A stretch of 51,100 bases of DNA. Source: an uncultured Acetobacteraceae bacterium. Lineage in GTDB: Bacteria; Pseudomonadota; Alphaproteobacteria; Acetobacterales; Acetobacteraceae. The notes below the pieces were generated by a model, which was given only the letters and a program-made list of their open reading frames with translations, was not told where the DNA came from and did not search any database. Below, one piece after another: positions 40,505-48,867 of the stretch (the stretch's first letter is position 1; each line of letters starts with the position of its first letter). The position numbers and the translations under genes were made by a program. Location: NCBI GenBank assembly GCA_903918315.1, contig CAIXEA010000181.1, forward strand, positions 1 to 51,100, given 5' to 3'.

Positions 40505-41169
40505 TGGTCGATTTTCACCCGCGGGCGGATGATCTGCCCACCGAGTTCGCGGTGTTCCCGCTAGCCGGGGCCTTGCTGTTGCCGCGGGGTAAATTACCGC
40601 TGAACATCTTCGAGCGTCGCTACCTCGCGATGACGGAGGATTCGCTCGCGTCAGGCCGCATGTTCGCGATGATCCAACCTGATCCGCATGCGGCCCCAAC
40701 CGAACATGGTCCCGGCCTTTATCGCACCGGTTGTCTGGGCCGGCTGACCTCGTTCAGCGAATCGGACGATGGGCGGTTTCTGATCACCCTCACCGGCCTC
40801 TCACGCTTTCACATCGCCGAAGAATTGCCCGGTCGGCGTGGCTATCGCCGGGTCAGAGCGGATTTTTCGGGCTTCCCAGCGGATCTCGACACGGCGCCAG
40901 CCGCGACGGGGGTGGAGCGTGACGCCTTGCTGACGGCCTTGAAGGCCTACTTCGTCCATCAGAAGTTCGACGCCAACTGGGATGCGATCCGCCGCATGCC
41001 GGACGACGCGCTGGTGGTTACCCTGGCGATGGTCTGCCCGTTTGAGCCGGCGGAGAAGCAAGCCCTCCTCGAAGCGCCTTCTGAAGCCGATCGTGCCGTG
41101 ACATTGCTGGCCTTGCTGCAGATGGGGGCCGCCAGTTCGGACCTCCCCCCCGGCCGCCCATTGAGCTAG
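40504..41169 (+). CDS. LON-domain protein (Lon N-terminal substrate-binding domain only)
   Basis: A 221-residue protein that matches the N-terminal substrate-recognition domain of Lon protease. The [26 protein letters not shown] opening and [18 protein letters not shown] strand are typical; the C-terminal half is helical ([21 protein letters not shown]). The ATPase and protease domains are absent, so it is not a protease on its own. Relatives of this size are common in alphaproteobacteria and their roles are uncertain. It overlaps the cnoX stop by one base and may serve in protein quality control together with it (inference). Confidence 0.88.
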   Translation: MVDFHPRADDLPTEFAVFPLAGALLLPRGKLPLNIFERRYLAMTEDSLASGRMFAMIQPDPHAAPTEHGPGLYRTGCLGRLTSFSESDDGRFLITLTGLSRFHIAEELPGRRGYRRVRADFSGFPADLDTAPAATGVERDALLTALKAYFVHQKFDANWDAIRRMPDDALVVTLAMVCPFEPAEKQALLEAPSEADRAVTLLALLQMGAASSDLPPGRPLS

Positions 41170-41179
41170 AAGAGCGTGC

Positions 41180-41377
41180 ATGAGCGAAACCGCACCCCGC
41201 CCGACCCCGGTTGACCCCCGCCTGCTGGAGATTCTGGTCTGCCCGCTGACCAAGGGGCCGCTGGACTATGATCGCGCAGCCAATGAGCTGATCAGTCGCA
41301 AAGCCGGGCTTGCCTACCCGATTCGCGACGGCATCCCGATCATGCTGCCGGATGAAGCCCGTCCGTTGGACCCTTGA
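41180..41377 (+). CDS. Trm112-like family protein
   Basis: A 65-residue protein of the Trm112/YcaR family. [18 protein letters not shown] opens it and [22 protein letters not shown] closes it, as in YcaR. Eukaryotic Trm112 activates several methyltransferases; the bacterial role is not settled. Only one Cys is present, so the zinc site of the eukaryotic form is absent. It follows the LON-domain gene by ten bases and its last base is the first base of the next start. Confidence 0.9.
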   Translation: MSETAPRPTPVDPRLLEILVCPLTKGPLDYDRAANELISRKAGLAYPIRDGIPIMLPDEARPLDP

Positions 41378-41730
41378 TGATTATCGCCACCGACATCCGC
41401 TACAGCCGGGCTGAACGAACGTTGTATGTCACGTTCGAGGACGGTGCCTCGGTCTCGTTGCCCGCTGAATATCTGCGGGTGGAAAGCCCCAGTGCGGAAG
41501 TCCAGGGGCACGGCCCGGGGCAACGCGTGACCGTGGCTGGCCGCCGCCATGTCGGCATTATGGAAATCGAGCCCGTCGGCAACTACGCCGTGCGGCTGAT
41601 TTTTGACGACTTACATGATTCGGGGCTGTTCACCTGGGCCTATCTCCTGGAACTGGGCCAGCAGTTCGAGCGGCGTTGGGCGTCATATGAAGCCGAACTG
41701 ACCGCGAAGGGCCTCAGTCGAGATCCCTGA
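41377..41730 (+). CDS. DUF971 protein
   Basis: A 117-residue protein. TDIRYSRAERTLYVTFEDGASVSLPAEYLRV, then GIMEIEPVGNYAVRLIFDDLHDSGLFTW, match the DUF971 fold, which is also the N-terminal domain of gamma-butyrobetaine hydroxylases. On its own it is linked in some bacteria to Fe-S assembly proteins (the ApbC-like gene context), but no such gene is here. The start ATG 41377 overlaps the Trm112-like stop by one base; a TTG at 41374 is less likely. It precedes the Smr gene with a one-base overlap. Confidence 0.88.
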   Translation: MIIATDIRYSRAERTLYVTFEDGASVSLPAEYLRVESPSAEVQGHGPGQRVTVAGRRHVGIMEIEPVGNYAVRLIFDDLHDSGLFTWAYLLELGQQFERRWASYEAELTAKGLSRDP

Positions 41731-42269
41731 TGGCACTCCGGCGCCGCGTGCTGACGGAAACGGACCGCGAGGAATGGGCGCATTATGCCCGCGCGATCGC
41801 GCCCTTGCGCGGCAAGGTGGCGGTGCCACCGGACCCGCGCGTCGCGCCAGCGCCAGCGCCGGCCCCTCCGGCTGTCCGGCGGCCCGTTGTGCCGGTCCCG
41901 CATGCGCGGGTTACCCGGCATACGCCGTCAGTCGCGATTGGGTCCCATTCCGGCGGTATCGATACCTCCACCTGGCAGCGGTTTCAGGGCGGCAAGCTGG
42001 CTGCGGCGCGGCGGCTCGATCTGCACGGGCAGACAACGCAACGGGCCTATTTGTCACTCATGTCCTTCCTGCGCACCGCCCACGCCGATCGGGTGCGATG
42101 CGTGGAGGTGATTACCGGGCGTGGCAGTGGAGAGCACGGCGGCGCCATTCGGCGCGAGTTCCCGCTTTGGCTGAATTTGCCGGATATTCGTCCTTTGGTC
42201 CTGGCGGCCTCGCATCCCCACGCCGCCAATCAGGGATCGGTGCGCTTGCTGCTGCGGCGGGTGCGGTGA
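41730..42269 (+). CDS. Smr/MutS2-domain protein
   Basis: A 179-residue protein. The first ~90 residues are Pro/Ala-rich (PAPAPAPPAVRRPVVPV) and probably flexible. The Smr domain follows, with RLDLHGQT (about 95-102), VITGRGSGEHGG and LLLRRVR at the end. Smr domains have nicking or RNase activity and bind nucleic acid (family knowledge). It is coupled to DUF971 before it and to the XRE regulator after it by overlaps of one and four bases. It has no MutS part. Confidence 0.87.
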   Translation: MALRRRVLTETDREEWAHYARAIAPLRGKVAVPPDPRVAPAPAPAPPAVRRPVVPVPHARVTRHTPSVAIGSHSGGIDTSTWQRFQGGKLAAARRLDLHGQTTQRAYLSLMSFLRTAHADRVRCVEVITGRGSGEHGGAIRREFPLWLNLPDIRPLVLAASHPHAANQGSVRLLLRRVR

Positions 42270-42709
42270 CACCGTTCGGCGCGCGACTGCGGGCCTTGCG
42301 GGCTGAGCGTGGAGTCACGCTGACACATCTGGCAGAGACGTTGCAGGTCTCAGCGGCCTATTTATCGGCGTTGGAACATGGCAGGCGGGGTGCGCCCAGC
42401 CCCGGCCTGGTGCACCAGGTCAACGAATATTTCGGACTGATCTGGGACGATGCCGATGATTTGGCGGGATTGGCGCGATTGTCGAACCCGCGCGTGACCG
42501 TCAATACGGCAGGGCTGACGCCGGAGCAGACCGCTTTGGCCAACCGTCTGGCTCAGGCGATTCACCGGCTGGCACCAGAAACCGTGGCGGCCTTGCACGC
42601 GGTCCTGGATACGACAACGCCGCAACCCAAACCCAGATTGCGGCGTGCGGCCCGAAAAGGGGCGGAGAATAAGGCGGCTTCGACTGAGAGCAGCACCGTT
42701 AAGGATTGA
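42266..42709 (+). CDS. XRE-family helix-turn-helix regulator
   Basis: A 147-residue protein with an N-terminal HTH (TPFGARLRALRAERGVTLTH, then LAETLQVSAAYLSALEHGRR) of the XRE type. The remaining region has an amphipathic helix (LTPEQTALANRLAQAIHRLA) and ends in a basic, low-complexity tail. The start is GTG 42266, four bases inside the Smr stop (GTGA). The much longer open frame upstream is a shadow. It may control its own operon (inference) or be a regulator coupled to cell-wall or stress genes elsewhere. Confidence 0.83.
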   Translation: MTPFGARLRALRAERGVTLTHLAETLQVSAAYLSALEHGRRGAPSPGLVHQVNEYFGLIWDDADDLAGLARLSNPRVTVNTAGLTPEQTALANRLAQAIHRLAPETVAALHAVLDTTTPQPKPRLRRAARKGAENKAASTESSTVKD

Positions 42710-42745
42710 ACCGCGAAGCGATCATCTCAACGGGGAAACTGCGCC

Positions 42746-43042
42746 TTAGGCGGCGAGCTGCATCACCTGTGCCTCAATCTCCGCACCGAATTGCATCCGG
42801 GCAGTGGCGAGGTCGTAAGCGCTTTGCAGGCCAAGCCAGAACTGCGGGCTGGTCTTAAAGCAACGGGCGAGTCGCAGCGCCAGGTCGGAGTTCAGCGGCG
42901 CTTCATCCGCGATCAGCGGTGTGATTCGGCTGGGTGTCACCCCCAGCGCGTGAGCCAACGCGGCGGCGTCGAGCCGCAGGGGCTCCATGTACTCTTCGCG
43001 GAGCACTTTACCGGGATGCATCAGGCTGTTCATGCGTGCCAT
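42746..43042 (-). CDS. HigA-family antitoxin, no adjacent HigB seen
   Basis: A 98-residue HTH protein of the HigA addiction-module type. MHPGKVLREEYMEPL opens the domain, LAHALGVTPSRITPLIADEAPLN is the HTH, and LARCFKTSPQFWLGLQSAYDL is typical of the HigA end. The HigB toxin is normally encoded just upstream in the same direction; the ~120 bases there (43043-43160) do not encode it. Either the toxin is lost and HigA serves as a regulator, or the toxin is of another type. It lies between the XRE gene and MaoC, convergent with the former. Confidence 0.85.
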   Translation of the reverse strand: MARMNSLMHPGKVLREEYMEPLRLDAAALAHALGVTPSRITPLIADEAPLNSDLALRLARCFKTSPQFWLGLQSAYDLATARMQFGAEIEAQVMQLAA

Positions 43043-43160
43043 TGGTCGGCCTCAGGGGGTTTTGAACATGGCGAGGTATGGAACCGACTCATGGCGGAAA
43101 AAGGGCAAGATGTGCCCCAATTGAAAATTTCCTGCCTTTCTTGCCGCGCGACCGCCCCGA

Positions 43161-43646
43161 TCAACCCTGTGATGGCTTTTTCTTCAGTAAATACCGCTGC
43201 TTACCCTCCAGAACGAGTTCCCGGCGCTGATTGTGGATCGTGGTCCGGAAGCCCAGAACCCCGGTGGTGCGGCCGGGTGTCAGTTCCTCGATCTCCAAAG
43301 CGGAATACAATGTGTCGCCGGTGAAGACCGGTTTGAGGAATTTGCTGGACTGCTCGATGAAGCCGACCAGACAGTCTTCCACCAGGAAGGGGAACAGGCC
43401 AGCGCCCGGGGCGGTCTGCACCAGGGTTTGCAGCCCATGTGCCAGCAGGCCCGGCATGCCGCGGGATTTGCAGTATTCCAGGTCATAATGGACCGGATGG
43501 TTGTCGCCACTGGCGCCCTGGAAGGCGAGGAAGACGGCCTCGGTCATCGTGCGACTCGGCAGGATAAAGCGTTCGCCGATTCTGAAATCGTCGAACCAGC
43601 GTTGCTCCGGCACCATGCGGTGCTGGGCGGGATCAAAGTCGGTCAT
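43161..43646 (-). CDS. MaoC-family dehydratase/hydratase
   Basis: A 161-residue hot-dog-fold protein. WFDDFRIGERFILPSRTMTE opens it and FLAFQGASGDNHPVHYD is the hydratase motif with Asp48 and His53. Such enzymes hydrate enoyl-CoA or related thioesters with R-stereochemistry. It is coupled to the CoA-transferase upstream (ATGA overlap), so the pair likely processes an acyl-CoA. The C-terminal end is basic. It fits the size of single-domain MaoC proteins. Confidence 0.9.
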   Translation of the reverse strand: MTDFDPAQHRMVPEQRWFDDFRIGERFILPSRTMTEAVFLAFQGASGDNHPVHYDLEYCKSRGMPGLLAHGLQTLVQTAPGAGLFPFLVEDCLVGFIEQSSKFLKPVFTGDTLYSALEIEELTPGRTTGVLGFRTTIHNQRRELVLEGKQRYLLKKKPSQG

Positions 43647-44830
43647 ACGGCCCCCGAGGCGTGCATCGCCGCGATTTCATCGCTGGAATAGCCGAGTTCG
43701 CCCAGGATCGCATCGGTGTGCTGGCCGATAGCAGGGACCGGGCCCATGCCCATTTCCACATCGGTGAAGGTGAAGGGGGGCAGCAGGCCGCGATAGGGGC
43801 CGTGCTCGGTCTGAACCTCCCGCCAGCGGTTTCGGGCGGCGAGCTGCGGGTGGTCCCAGACATCCTGAGCGTCGTTCAGCCGGCCATTGGCGATGCCATT
43901 GTCGTCGAGCAGCTGCACCACCTCCAGCGAGGTCAGGGGCGCGAACCGGTCCTCGATCATCTGCGTCAGCACCACGCGGTTGTCCCTGCGGTCATTGGTC
44001 GAGCCGAAGCGCGGATCGCTGCGCATGTCCGGGCGTTCCATGACCTTGTCGCAGAACACCGACCACTCCCGGTCGTTCTGGATGCCGAAAATGACCTGGC
44101 CATCCTTGGTCTTGTGCGCGCCATAGGGGGCGATGGCCGGATGATTGGTGGGGGAACGCGGCACCAGCGTGCCCTGGTAGACCTTGCGCAGCATCGGCTG
44201 CGTCGTCCACTCCGCCAGCGCGTCGAGCATGGCGATCTTGATATTGGCGCCTTCGCCAGTGCGGCCGCGCCGGACCAGGGCGCCGAGGATGCCGGTCAGC
44301 GCATACATTCCGGTGCAGATATCGGCCGCCGAAATCCCCACCCGTGATGGCTCTTCCGGGGACCCCGTCACCGCGATCAGCCCCGATTCAGCCTGGATCA
44401 ACAGATCATAGGCCTTCTTCTGCACAAACGGCCCGCTCTCCCCATACCCCGAAATATCGCACACGATCAGCTTCGAATTGATCGGCTTCAGTGCCTCATA
44501 GCTCAGGCCCAGCCGCGCGGCGGCGCCGGGTGCGAGGTTCTGTAGCAGCACGTCGGCACCACCGATCAGCGTGTTCAGCGCGGCGCGGGCGGCGGGTTGC
44601 TTCACGTCCATGGTGATGCTGCGCTTGCCGCGATTCAACCAGACGAAATGGCTGCTCTGGCCATGGACAAAACTGTCATAGTCGCGGGCGAAATCGCCGC
44701 CGCCCGGCCGCTCGATCTTGATGACGTCGCAGCCCATGTCAGCGAGGTGCCGGCTGCACAAAGGCGCGGCGACGGCGTGTTCAAGCGCGATCGCGCGCAT
44801 GCCCTCCAGGGGGCGGCCGTGAGGCTGCAT
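43643..44830 (-). CDS. CaiB/BaiF-type CoA-transferase (first)
   Basis: A 395-residue family III CoA-transferase. MRAIALEHAVAAPLCSRHLA and GCDVIKIERPGGGDFARD open it; AYDLLIQAESGLIAVTG holds the likely catalytic Asp; the MYALTGILGALVRRGRTGEG and LLDDNGIANGRLNDAQD segments follow. It moves CoA between carboxylic acids. It overlaps the MaoC gene by four bases and follows an inositol-phosphatase-like gene by 51 bases. The MaoC-CaiB pair suggests degradation of an acid through its CoA ester (inference). Confidence 0.92.
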   Translation of the reverse strand: MQPHGRPLEGMRAIALEHAVAAPLCSRHLADMGCDVIKIERPGGGDFARDYDSFVHGQSSHFVWLNRGKRSITMDVKQPAARAALNTLIGGADVLLQNLAPGAAARLGLSYEALKPINSKLIVCDISGYGESGPFVQKKAYDLLIQAESGLIAVTGSPEEPSRVGISAADICTGMYALTGILGALVRRGRTGEGANIKIAMLDALAEWTTQPMLRKVYQGTLVPRSPTNHPAIAPYGAHKTKDGQVIFGIQNDREWSVFCDKVMERPDMRSDPRFGSTNDRRDNRVVLTQMIEDRFAPLTSLEVVQLLDDNGIANGRLNDAQDVWDHPQLAARNRWREVQTEHGPYRGLLPPFTFTDVEMGMGPVPAIGQHTDAILGELGYSSDEIAAMHASGAV

Positions 44831-44881
44831 TTTGGGTTTCCTCGGTTGCTTGGCGCAGAAAAGCCCCGCGGGGCGGTTCTG

Positions 44882-45652
44882 TCAAAAGAGTGCGGTCATC
44901 GCGCCGGCGATGCCAGGTGCGCAGGCCAGGATGGCATCGCCCTCGCTGCAGCCATGGCCCGCGGTGAAATCGCTGACGCTGGCACCGGCCTCGGTCAGGA
45001 TCGCCAGCGCCGCGGCGACGTCCCAGAGATTGATGTGCAACTCGGCATAGGCGTCCTGCCGCCCGGCGGCGACCTCTGCCAGACCCAGCGCGCCCGATCC
45101 GCCCATCCGCAGCGCGGCCCCCGATCCACGGATGCGGGTACAAAGGGCCAGAAAATCGGCATCGCTTCGGCGGCCCGACCAGCCGATTTCCACGGTGGCG
45201 CGGGGGAGGGCGGTTGTATCGGCGGCGCGGATGCGAATGCCGTTCAGCGTGGCGCCGCCGCCGCGCCGGGCGGCGAAAGTCTCGCCAATAGCGGGGGCGA
45301 CGATGACGCCCGCGAGCGGGCTGCGACCCTCCATCAGGCCGAGCGACACGCAGAATCGGTTGCCGCCGCGCGCATAGTTGGACGTGCCGTCGATGGGATC
45401 GACGACCCAGCGCAGGGTGCCCGTGCGGCCGATGCCGTCCTCCTCTCCCTGGAAGCCGTCCTCGGGGAAGGCCTGCAGCAGACGGTCGGACAGAAAGCGC
45501 TCGACGGCGCCGTCGGCCTCCGTCACCCAGTCCTGCGCGCCTTTCAGCTTCGCCTGGGTACTGCCGGGTTCGGGGCGCAGGCGCATGGCCATGGCGCCCG
45601 CCTCGGTCGCGAGGGTGAGGGCGGTTTCCAGACGGCGGTCGAGGGCGTGCAT
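44882..45652 (-). CDS. Inositol monophosphatase-family phosphatase
   Basis: A 256-residue Mg-dependent phosphatase. GEED (residues 69-72), the VVDPIDGTSNYARG motif with Asp85 and Asp88, and LWDVAAALAI with Asp211 give the complete metal-site set. Members dephosphorylate inositol phosphate, PAP or related compounds. The start is ATG 45652 (MHALDRRLET) with GGAG upstream; a further 32 residues in frame are not conserved. It is the first gene of the run to CaiB and MaoC. It is divergent from the substrate-binding protein. Confidence 0.9.
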   Translation of the reverse strand: MHALDRRLETALTLATEAGAMAMRLRPEPGSTQAKLKGAQDWVTEADGAVERFLSDRLLQAFPEDGFQGEEDGIGRTGTLRWVVDPIDGTSNYARGGNRFCVSLGLMEGRSPLAGVIVAPAIGETFAARRGGGATLNGIRIRAADTTALPRATVEIGWSGRRSDADFLALCTRIRGSGAALRMGGSGALGLAEVAAGRQDAYAELHINLWDVAAALAILTEAGASVSDFTAGHGCSEGDAILACAPGIAGAMTALF

Positions 45653-45746
45653 CGGTGGTTGCTCCGGGATAACCAGCCGAGGTAAAGCCCGGCTTTCCGA
45701 AATCCTCAATACGGCATTACACTTCGACCCAATGGAGGAACGGGTC

Positions 45747-46763
45747 ATGTGGTCAATGTTACGCCGAACCGTGCTTGCGGTTTCGCTGCTCTTGGGGGGC
45801 GGCTGGGCCAGTCTGGCAAAGGCCGAATCGAACGAACTGCGGGTCGTGATGCCCTACGGGCTGGGCTATCTGCCCATCTATGTCGCGATCGACCGGGGTT
45901 TCATTCAGAAGCGGGCGACCGAGGCGGGGCTCGGCGAGATCAAGATCACACTGAACCATCTGTCGAGCGGGCCGGCCGGCAGCGACATGCTGCTGTCGGG
46001 CGATGCCGATATGGCGATGGGCGGGTTCGGGCCGGGCTTCGTGCTGTGGGACAAGACCCGTGGGGCGCAGAAGGTGCGGGTGGTGACACCGCTCTCGGCC
46101 TCCCCGATCTGGCTGCTGAGCAACGATCCGCATCTGAAGTCGGTGCGTGATATCGGACCGAATGATCGCATCGCTCTGACCGGACTGAAGGTGACGGCGC
46201 AGGCGCTGTCGCTGCAGATGGCGGCAGCCAAGGAATATGGCTGGGACAACCGCTTCAAATTCGATTCCAATGTCGTGACCATGTCTAATCCCGATGGAAT
46301 GGCGATGATCCTGAGCGGTGTGGGCGAGGTCCGCAGCCAGTTGGCCATCGTGCCATTCAGCGTGGAGATGATGGAATCCGGCAAGGTCCACATGGTGATG
46401 AATTCGGAAGATTATATGGAACCGGGGTCATCGATTTCCGCCATTTTCGCCGGTGCGAAGTTCCACGATGGCAGCCCGAAACTATACGCCGCGACAGCGG
46501 CCGGGCTGGAGGACGCATTCGCCTTCATCAAATCCAACCCGCATGAATCCGCGCAGATTTACGTGGCCCGCGAACCCCAGAAGCGTGACCTCGCCTGGAT
46601 CGAAGGGATGATGACCGATCCGAAAATGCTGCAATACAGCTCGACCCCGCGCGGCTATCTCAAACACGCGGAATTCATGCATGCCACGGGCTCGTTGAAG
46701 AACAAGCCGGACAGCTGGAAGGATCTGGTTTGGGACAATCTCTGGGGCAAGGATGGTAGCTGA
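45747..46763 (+). CDS. ABC-type solute-binding protein (NMT1-like), no adjacent transporter
   Basis: A 338-residue periplasmic protein of the NMT1/THI5/SsuA type. It has a Sec signal (MLRRTVLAVSLLLGGGWASLAKA, cleavage about residue 26). The mature part has LRVVMPYGLGYLPIYVAIDRGFI, then LSSGPAGSDMLLSGDADMAMGG, as in these binding proteins. No permease or ATPase gene is adjacent, so it must work with components elsewhere or serve as a sensor. The start ATG 45747 (MWSMLRRTV) has GGAGGAA upstream. It is convergent with the cupin gene, the two stop codons touching. Confidence 0.85.
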   Translation: MWSMLRRTVLAVSLLLGGGWASLAKAESNELRVVMPYGLGYLPIYVAIDRGFIQKRATEAGLGEIKITLNHLSSGPAGSDMLLSGDADMAMGGFGPGFVLWDKTRGAQKVRVVTPLSASPIWLLSNDPHLKSVRDIGPNDRIALTGLKVTAQALSLQMAAAKEYGWDNRFKFDSNVVTMSNPDGMAMILSGVGEVRSQLAIVPFSVEMMESGKVHMVMNSEDYMEPGSSISAIFAGAKFHDGSPKLYAATAAGLEDAFAFIKSNPHESAQIYVAREPQKRDLAWIEGMMTDPKMLQYSSTPRGYLKHAEFMHATGSLKNKPDSWKDLVWDNLWGKDGS

Positions 46764-47597
46764 CTACGCCCCCCGCGGCGAGTCCACCCAGAGCAGGCGC
46801 AACGTCTCCGGGCCGTTGTTACGCAAGGCGGCCCGTTCCCCGGCCCGGACATGCAGACCGTCGAGCGGCCCCAACACCGCGTGCCCGCTATCGTCACGCG
46901 TGATCGCCTGACCCTCCGCCACCAGCCAAAGGCGATCGACGGGGAGGAGCTCGGCCGGTTGGGTATGGCCTGGCTCCAGCACGGTCAGGCCGATGGCGAT
47001 CTTGCTGTTGGCGACGGCCTGCTTCGGGCTGTGGTTGGGCGAACCCTCCAGACCGCTCACCCAATTGACCGACCAGCGCATGGTGCCGGGAACCCGTGCC
47101 TCGGGACCGGACCAGCCTGGTTCCAGATCGGAGAAGGTTACCAATTCGATCGGCGGGGCATCGGTGAAGACATGGTCATCGGGGTAGTAAATGGCGGTGC
47201 CGTTGCGCTCCACCCCGTCATGGACCCAGAACAGGATCACGTCCTCCTGCCCGCAATTGCGCACGCCATGCGGGCAGCCGACGGGGATATAGGTGCAATC
47301 CCAGGGCCCGGCACGGTGCGGATGACCGGAGGCATCGAAACCTTCCAGTTCGCCCCGCAGGATCACGTAGATTTCAGTGACCCCATGGACGTGCTTGTCC
47401 GCCTGACGCTGCCCGACCGGGAGGTACATCATCCCGACCGCATGATTCCGGCTTTCGAGAGCGGTCCCGGGATTGGTGTTGATGAACCCCTCCGGCCCAC
47501 CGACCCAGGTGACGAGCCAGCGCATGAATCCGGGCTCTTTGGCCTGCTTGGTGGTCCAGCTGGGCTCCAGATCGCGGAACCGGATGATGCGCGGCAT
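46764..47597 (-). CDS. Bicupin protein with degenerate second domain
   Basis: A 277-residue protein of two cupin-like halves. The first half opens RFRDLEPSW and the second FSDLEPGW, an internal duplication. The first half has DKHVHGVTEIYVILRGELEG and IPVGCPHGVRNCG, with His and Glu metal ligands. The second half lacks them (TQPAELLPVDRLWLVAEG, then HVRAGERAALRNNG), so it is probably structural. The enzyme could be a metal-dependent dioxygenase or isomerase, or a ligand-binding protein. ATG 47597 (MPRIIRF) is chosen because the longer frame upstream is not conserved. It is divergent from the second CoA-transferase gene, 79 bases away. Confidence 0.85.
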   Translation of the reverse strand: MPRIIRFRDLEPSWTTKQAKEPGFMRWLVTWVGGPEGFINTNPGTALESRNHAVGMMYLPVGQRQADKHVHGVTEIYVILRGELEGFDASGHPHRAGPWDCTYIPVGCPHGVRNCGQEDVILFWVHDGVERNGTAIYYPDDHVFTDAPPIELVTFSDLEPGWSGPEARVPGTMRWSVNWVSGLEGSPNHSPKQAVANSKIAIGLTVLEPGHTQPAELLPVDRLWLVAEGQAITRDDSGHAVLGPLDGLHVRAGERAALRNNGPETLRLLWVDSPRGA

Positions 47598-47676
47598 GGG
47601 GTTTCCTTTGGGCAGCCTGTCGCCAGGCTGGGGGAGCTGGGGTAGTTTTGGCAAAATAGCCAGAGGCCAGGAAACC

Positions 47677-48867
47677 ATGACCGAAGCCACAGGCCCCCTC
47701 AAGGGCATCCGTGTTCTCGACCTCTCCGCCGTTGTGCTCGGCCCCTTTGCCACCCAGACGCTGGGGGACTGGGGCGCGGACGTGATCAAGATCGAAGCCT
47801 TGCACGGCGACACCGCGCGCAATTCCGGTCTGTTCCGCCATCGGGGGATGGCGTCGGTGTTCTTGCAGATCAACCGCAACAAGCGCTCTATCGCGCTCGA
47901 TCTGAAGACCGAAGGGGGGAAGGAGGCGCTGCGCCGGCTGATCCCGACGGCCGATGTGTTGGTCAGCAACGTGCGCCCAGCGGGAATGGCGCGGCTGGGC
48001 TTTGGGTATGAGGATTGCCAAGCCCTGAATCCGCGCCTGATCTATGCTGTCGCCACCGGCTTCGGGCAGGACGGACCCTGGCGCGCGCGTCCGGCCTTTG
48101 ATGAGATCATCCAGGCGGCGAGCGGCTTCGCCTCCGCCATGGGATCCGATGATGCGCCGCAATTCGTGCCGAGCCTGGCGGCCGATAAGCTGACGGGGAT
48201 GGCCCTGGTCTCCGCCGTCTGCGCCGCTCTCTTTCAACGCGAACGGAGCGGGGAGGGCCAGTTGGTCGAAGTGCCGATGCTGGAAACCCTGGCCGCTTTC
48301 AACAGCGTGGAGATGATGGGCGGCATGGCGTTTGAGCCACCGCTGGGCGGGCCGGGTTACAAACGGATGCGAGAGCGCAAGCCGGCCCGGACCAAGGACG
48401 GCTGGATGACCATGTTGCCCTATTCCACCGCCAATTGGTGCGCCTTTTTCGAGGCCGTCGATCGGCCCGAACTGATCGACGAACTCGGGATCCGGGATCC
48501 GGTGCTGCGCAATCAGAATATCGACGTGGTCTATGCCACGATGCGTGAGATCGCCCTGACCCGCACCACGGCCGAGTGGATCGAACTGTTGCTGCGCATC
48601 GACGTGCCGCATACGGCGTTCACGAAGATGGCCGAAGTAACGGAGCAGCCGCATTTGAAAGCCGTCGGCATGTTCCCGGTGATTGACCATCCGAGTGAGG
48701 GCGCCATACGCATCGCCAAACCCCCGACCCGCTTCGCCAGCACGCCGGCAAATATCCGTCGCGACGCGCCCCGGCTGGGCGAGCATACGGCAGAGGTGCT
48801 GCGGGAGCTGGGCTTCAGCGAGGCAGACATCACGGCTATGGCGGGCGTGGTGGCTAAGCAGGCCTGA
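47677..48867 (+). CDS. CaiB/BaiF-type CoA-transferase (second)
   Basis: A 396-residue family III CoA-transferase that differs in sequence from the one at 43643. LKGIRVLDLSAVVLGPFATQ and GADVIKIEALHGD open it; GFGQDGPWRARPAFDEIIQAASG holds the likely catalytic Asp. The C-terminal third follows GERSGEGQLVEVPMLETLAA. ATG 47677 has CCAGGAAAC upstream. It is convergent with the MmgE/PrpD gene, the two 3' ends overlapping by 14 bases. Its partner acid is not evident. Confidence 0.92.
   Translation: MTEATGPLKGIRVLDLSAVVLGPFATQTLGDWGADVIKIEALHGDTARNSGLFRHRGMASVFLQINRNKRSIALDLKTEGGKEALRRLIPTADVLVSNVRPAGMARLGFGYEDCQALNPRLIYAVATGFGQDGPWRARPAFDEIIQAASGFASAMGSDDAPQFVPSLAADKLTGMALVSAVCAALFQRERSGEGQLVEVPMLETLAAFNSVEMMGGMAFEPPLGGPGYKRMRERKPARTKDGWMTMLPYSTANWCAFFEAVDRPELIDELGIRDPVLRNQNIDVVYATMREIALTRTTAEWIELLLRIDVPHTAFTKMAEVTEQPHLKAVGMFPVIDHPSEGAIRIAKPPTRFASTPANIRRDAPRLGEHTAEVLRELGFSEADITAMAGVVAKQA

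Noticed and set aside
41774-42265. Longer start for the XRE regulator
   Set aside because: The extra 164 residues overlap the Smr gene in another frame and have no motif; GTG 42266 starts right at the HTH.
43043-43160. Remnant of a HigB toxin next to the antitoxin
   Set aside because: No frame of suitable size or sequence was found.
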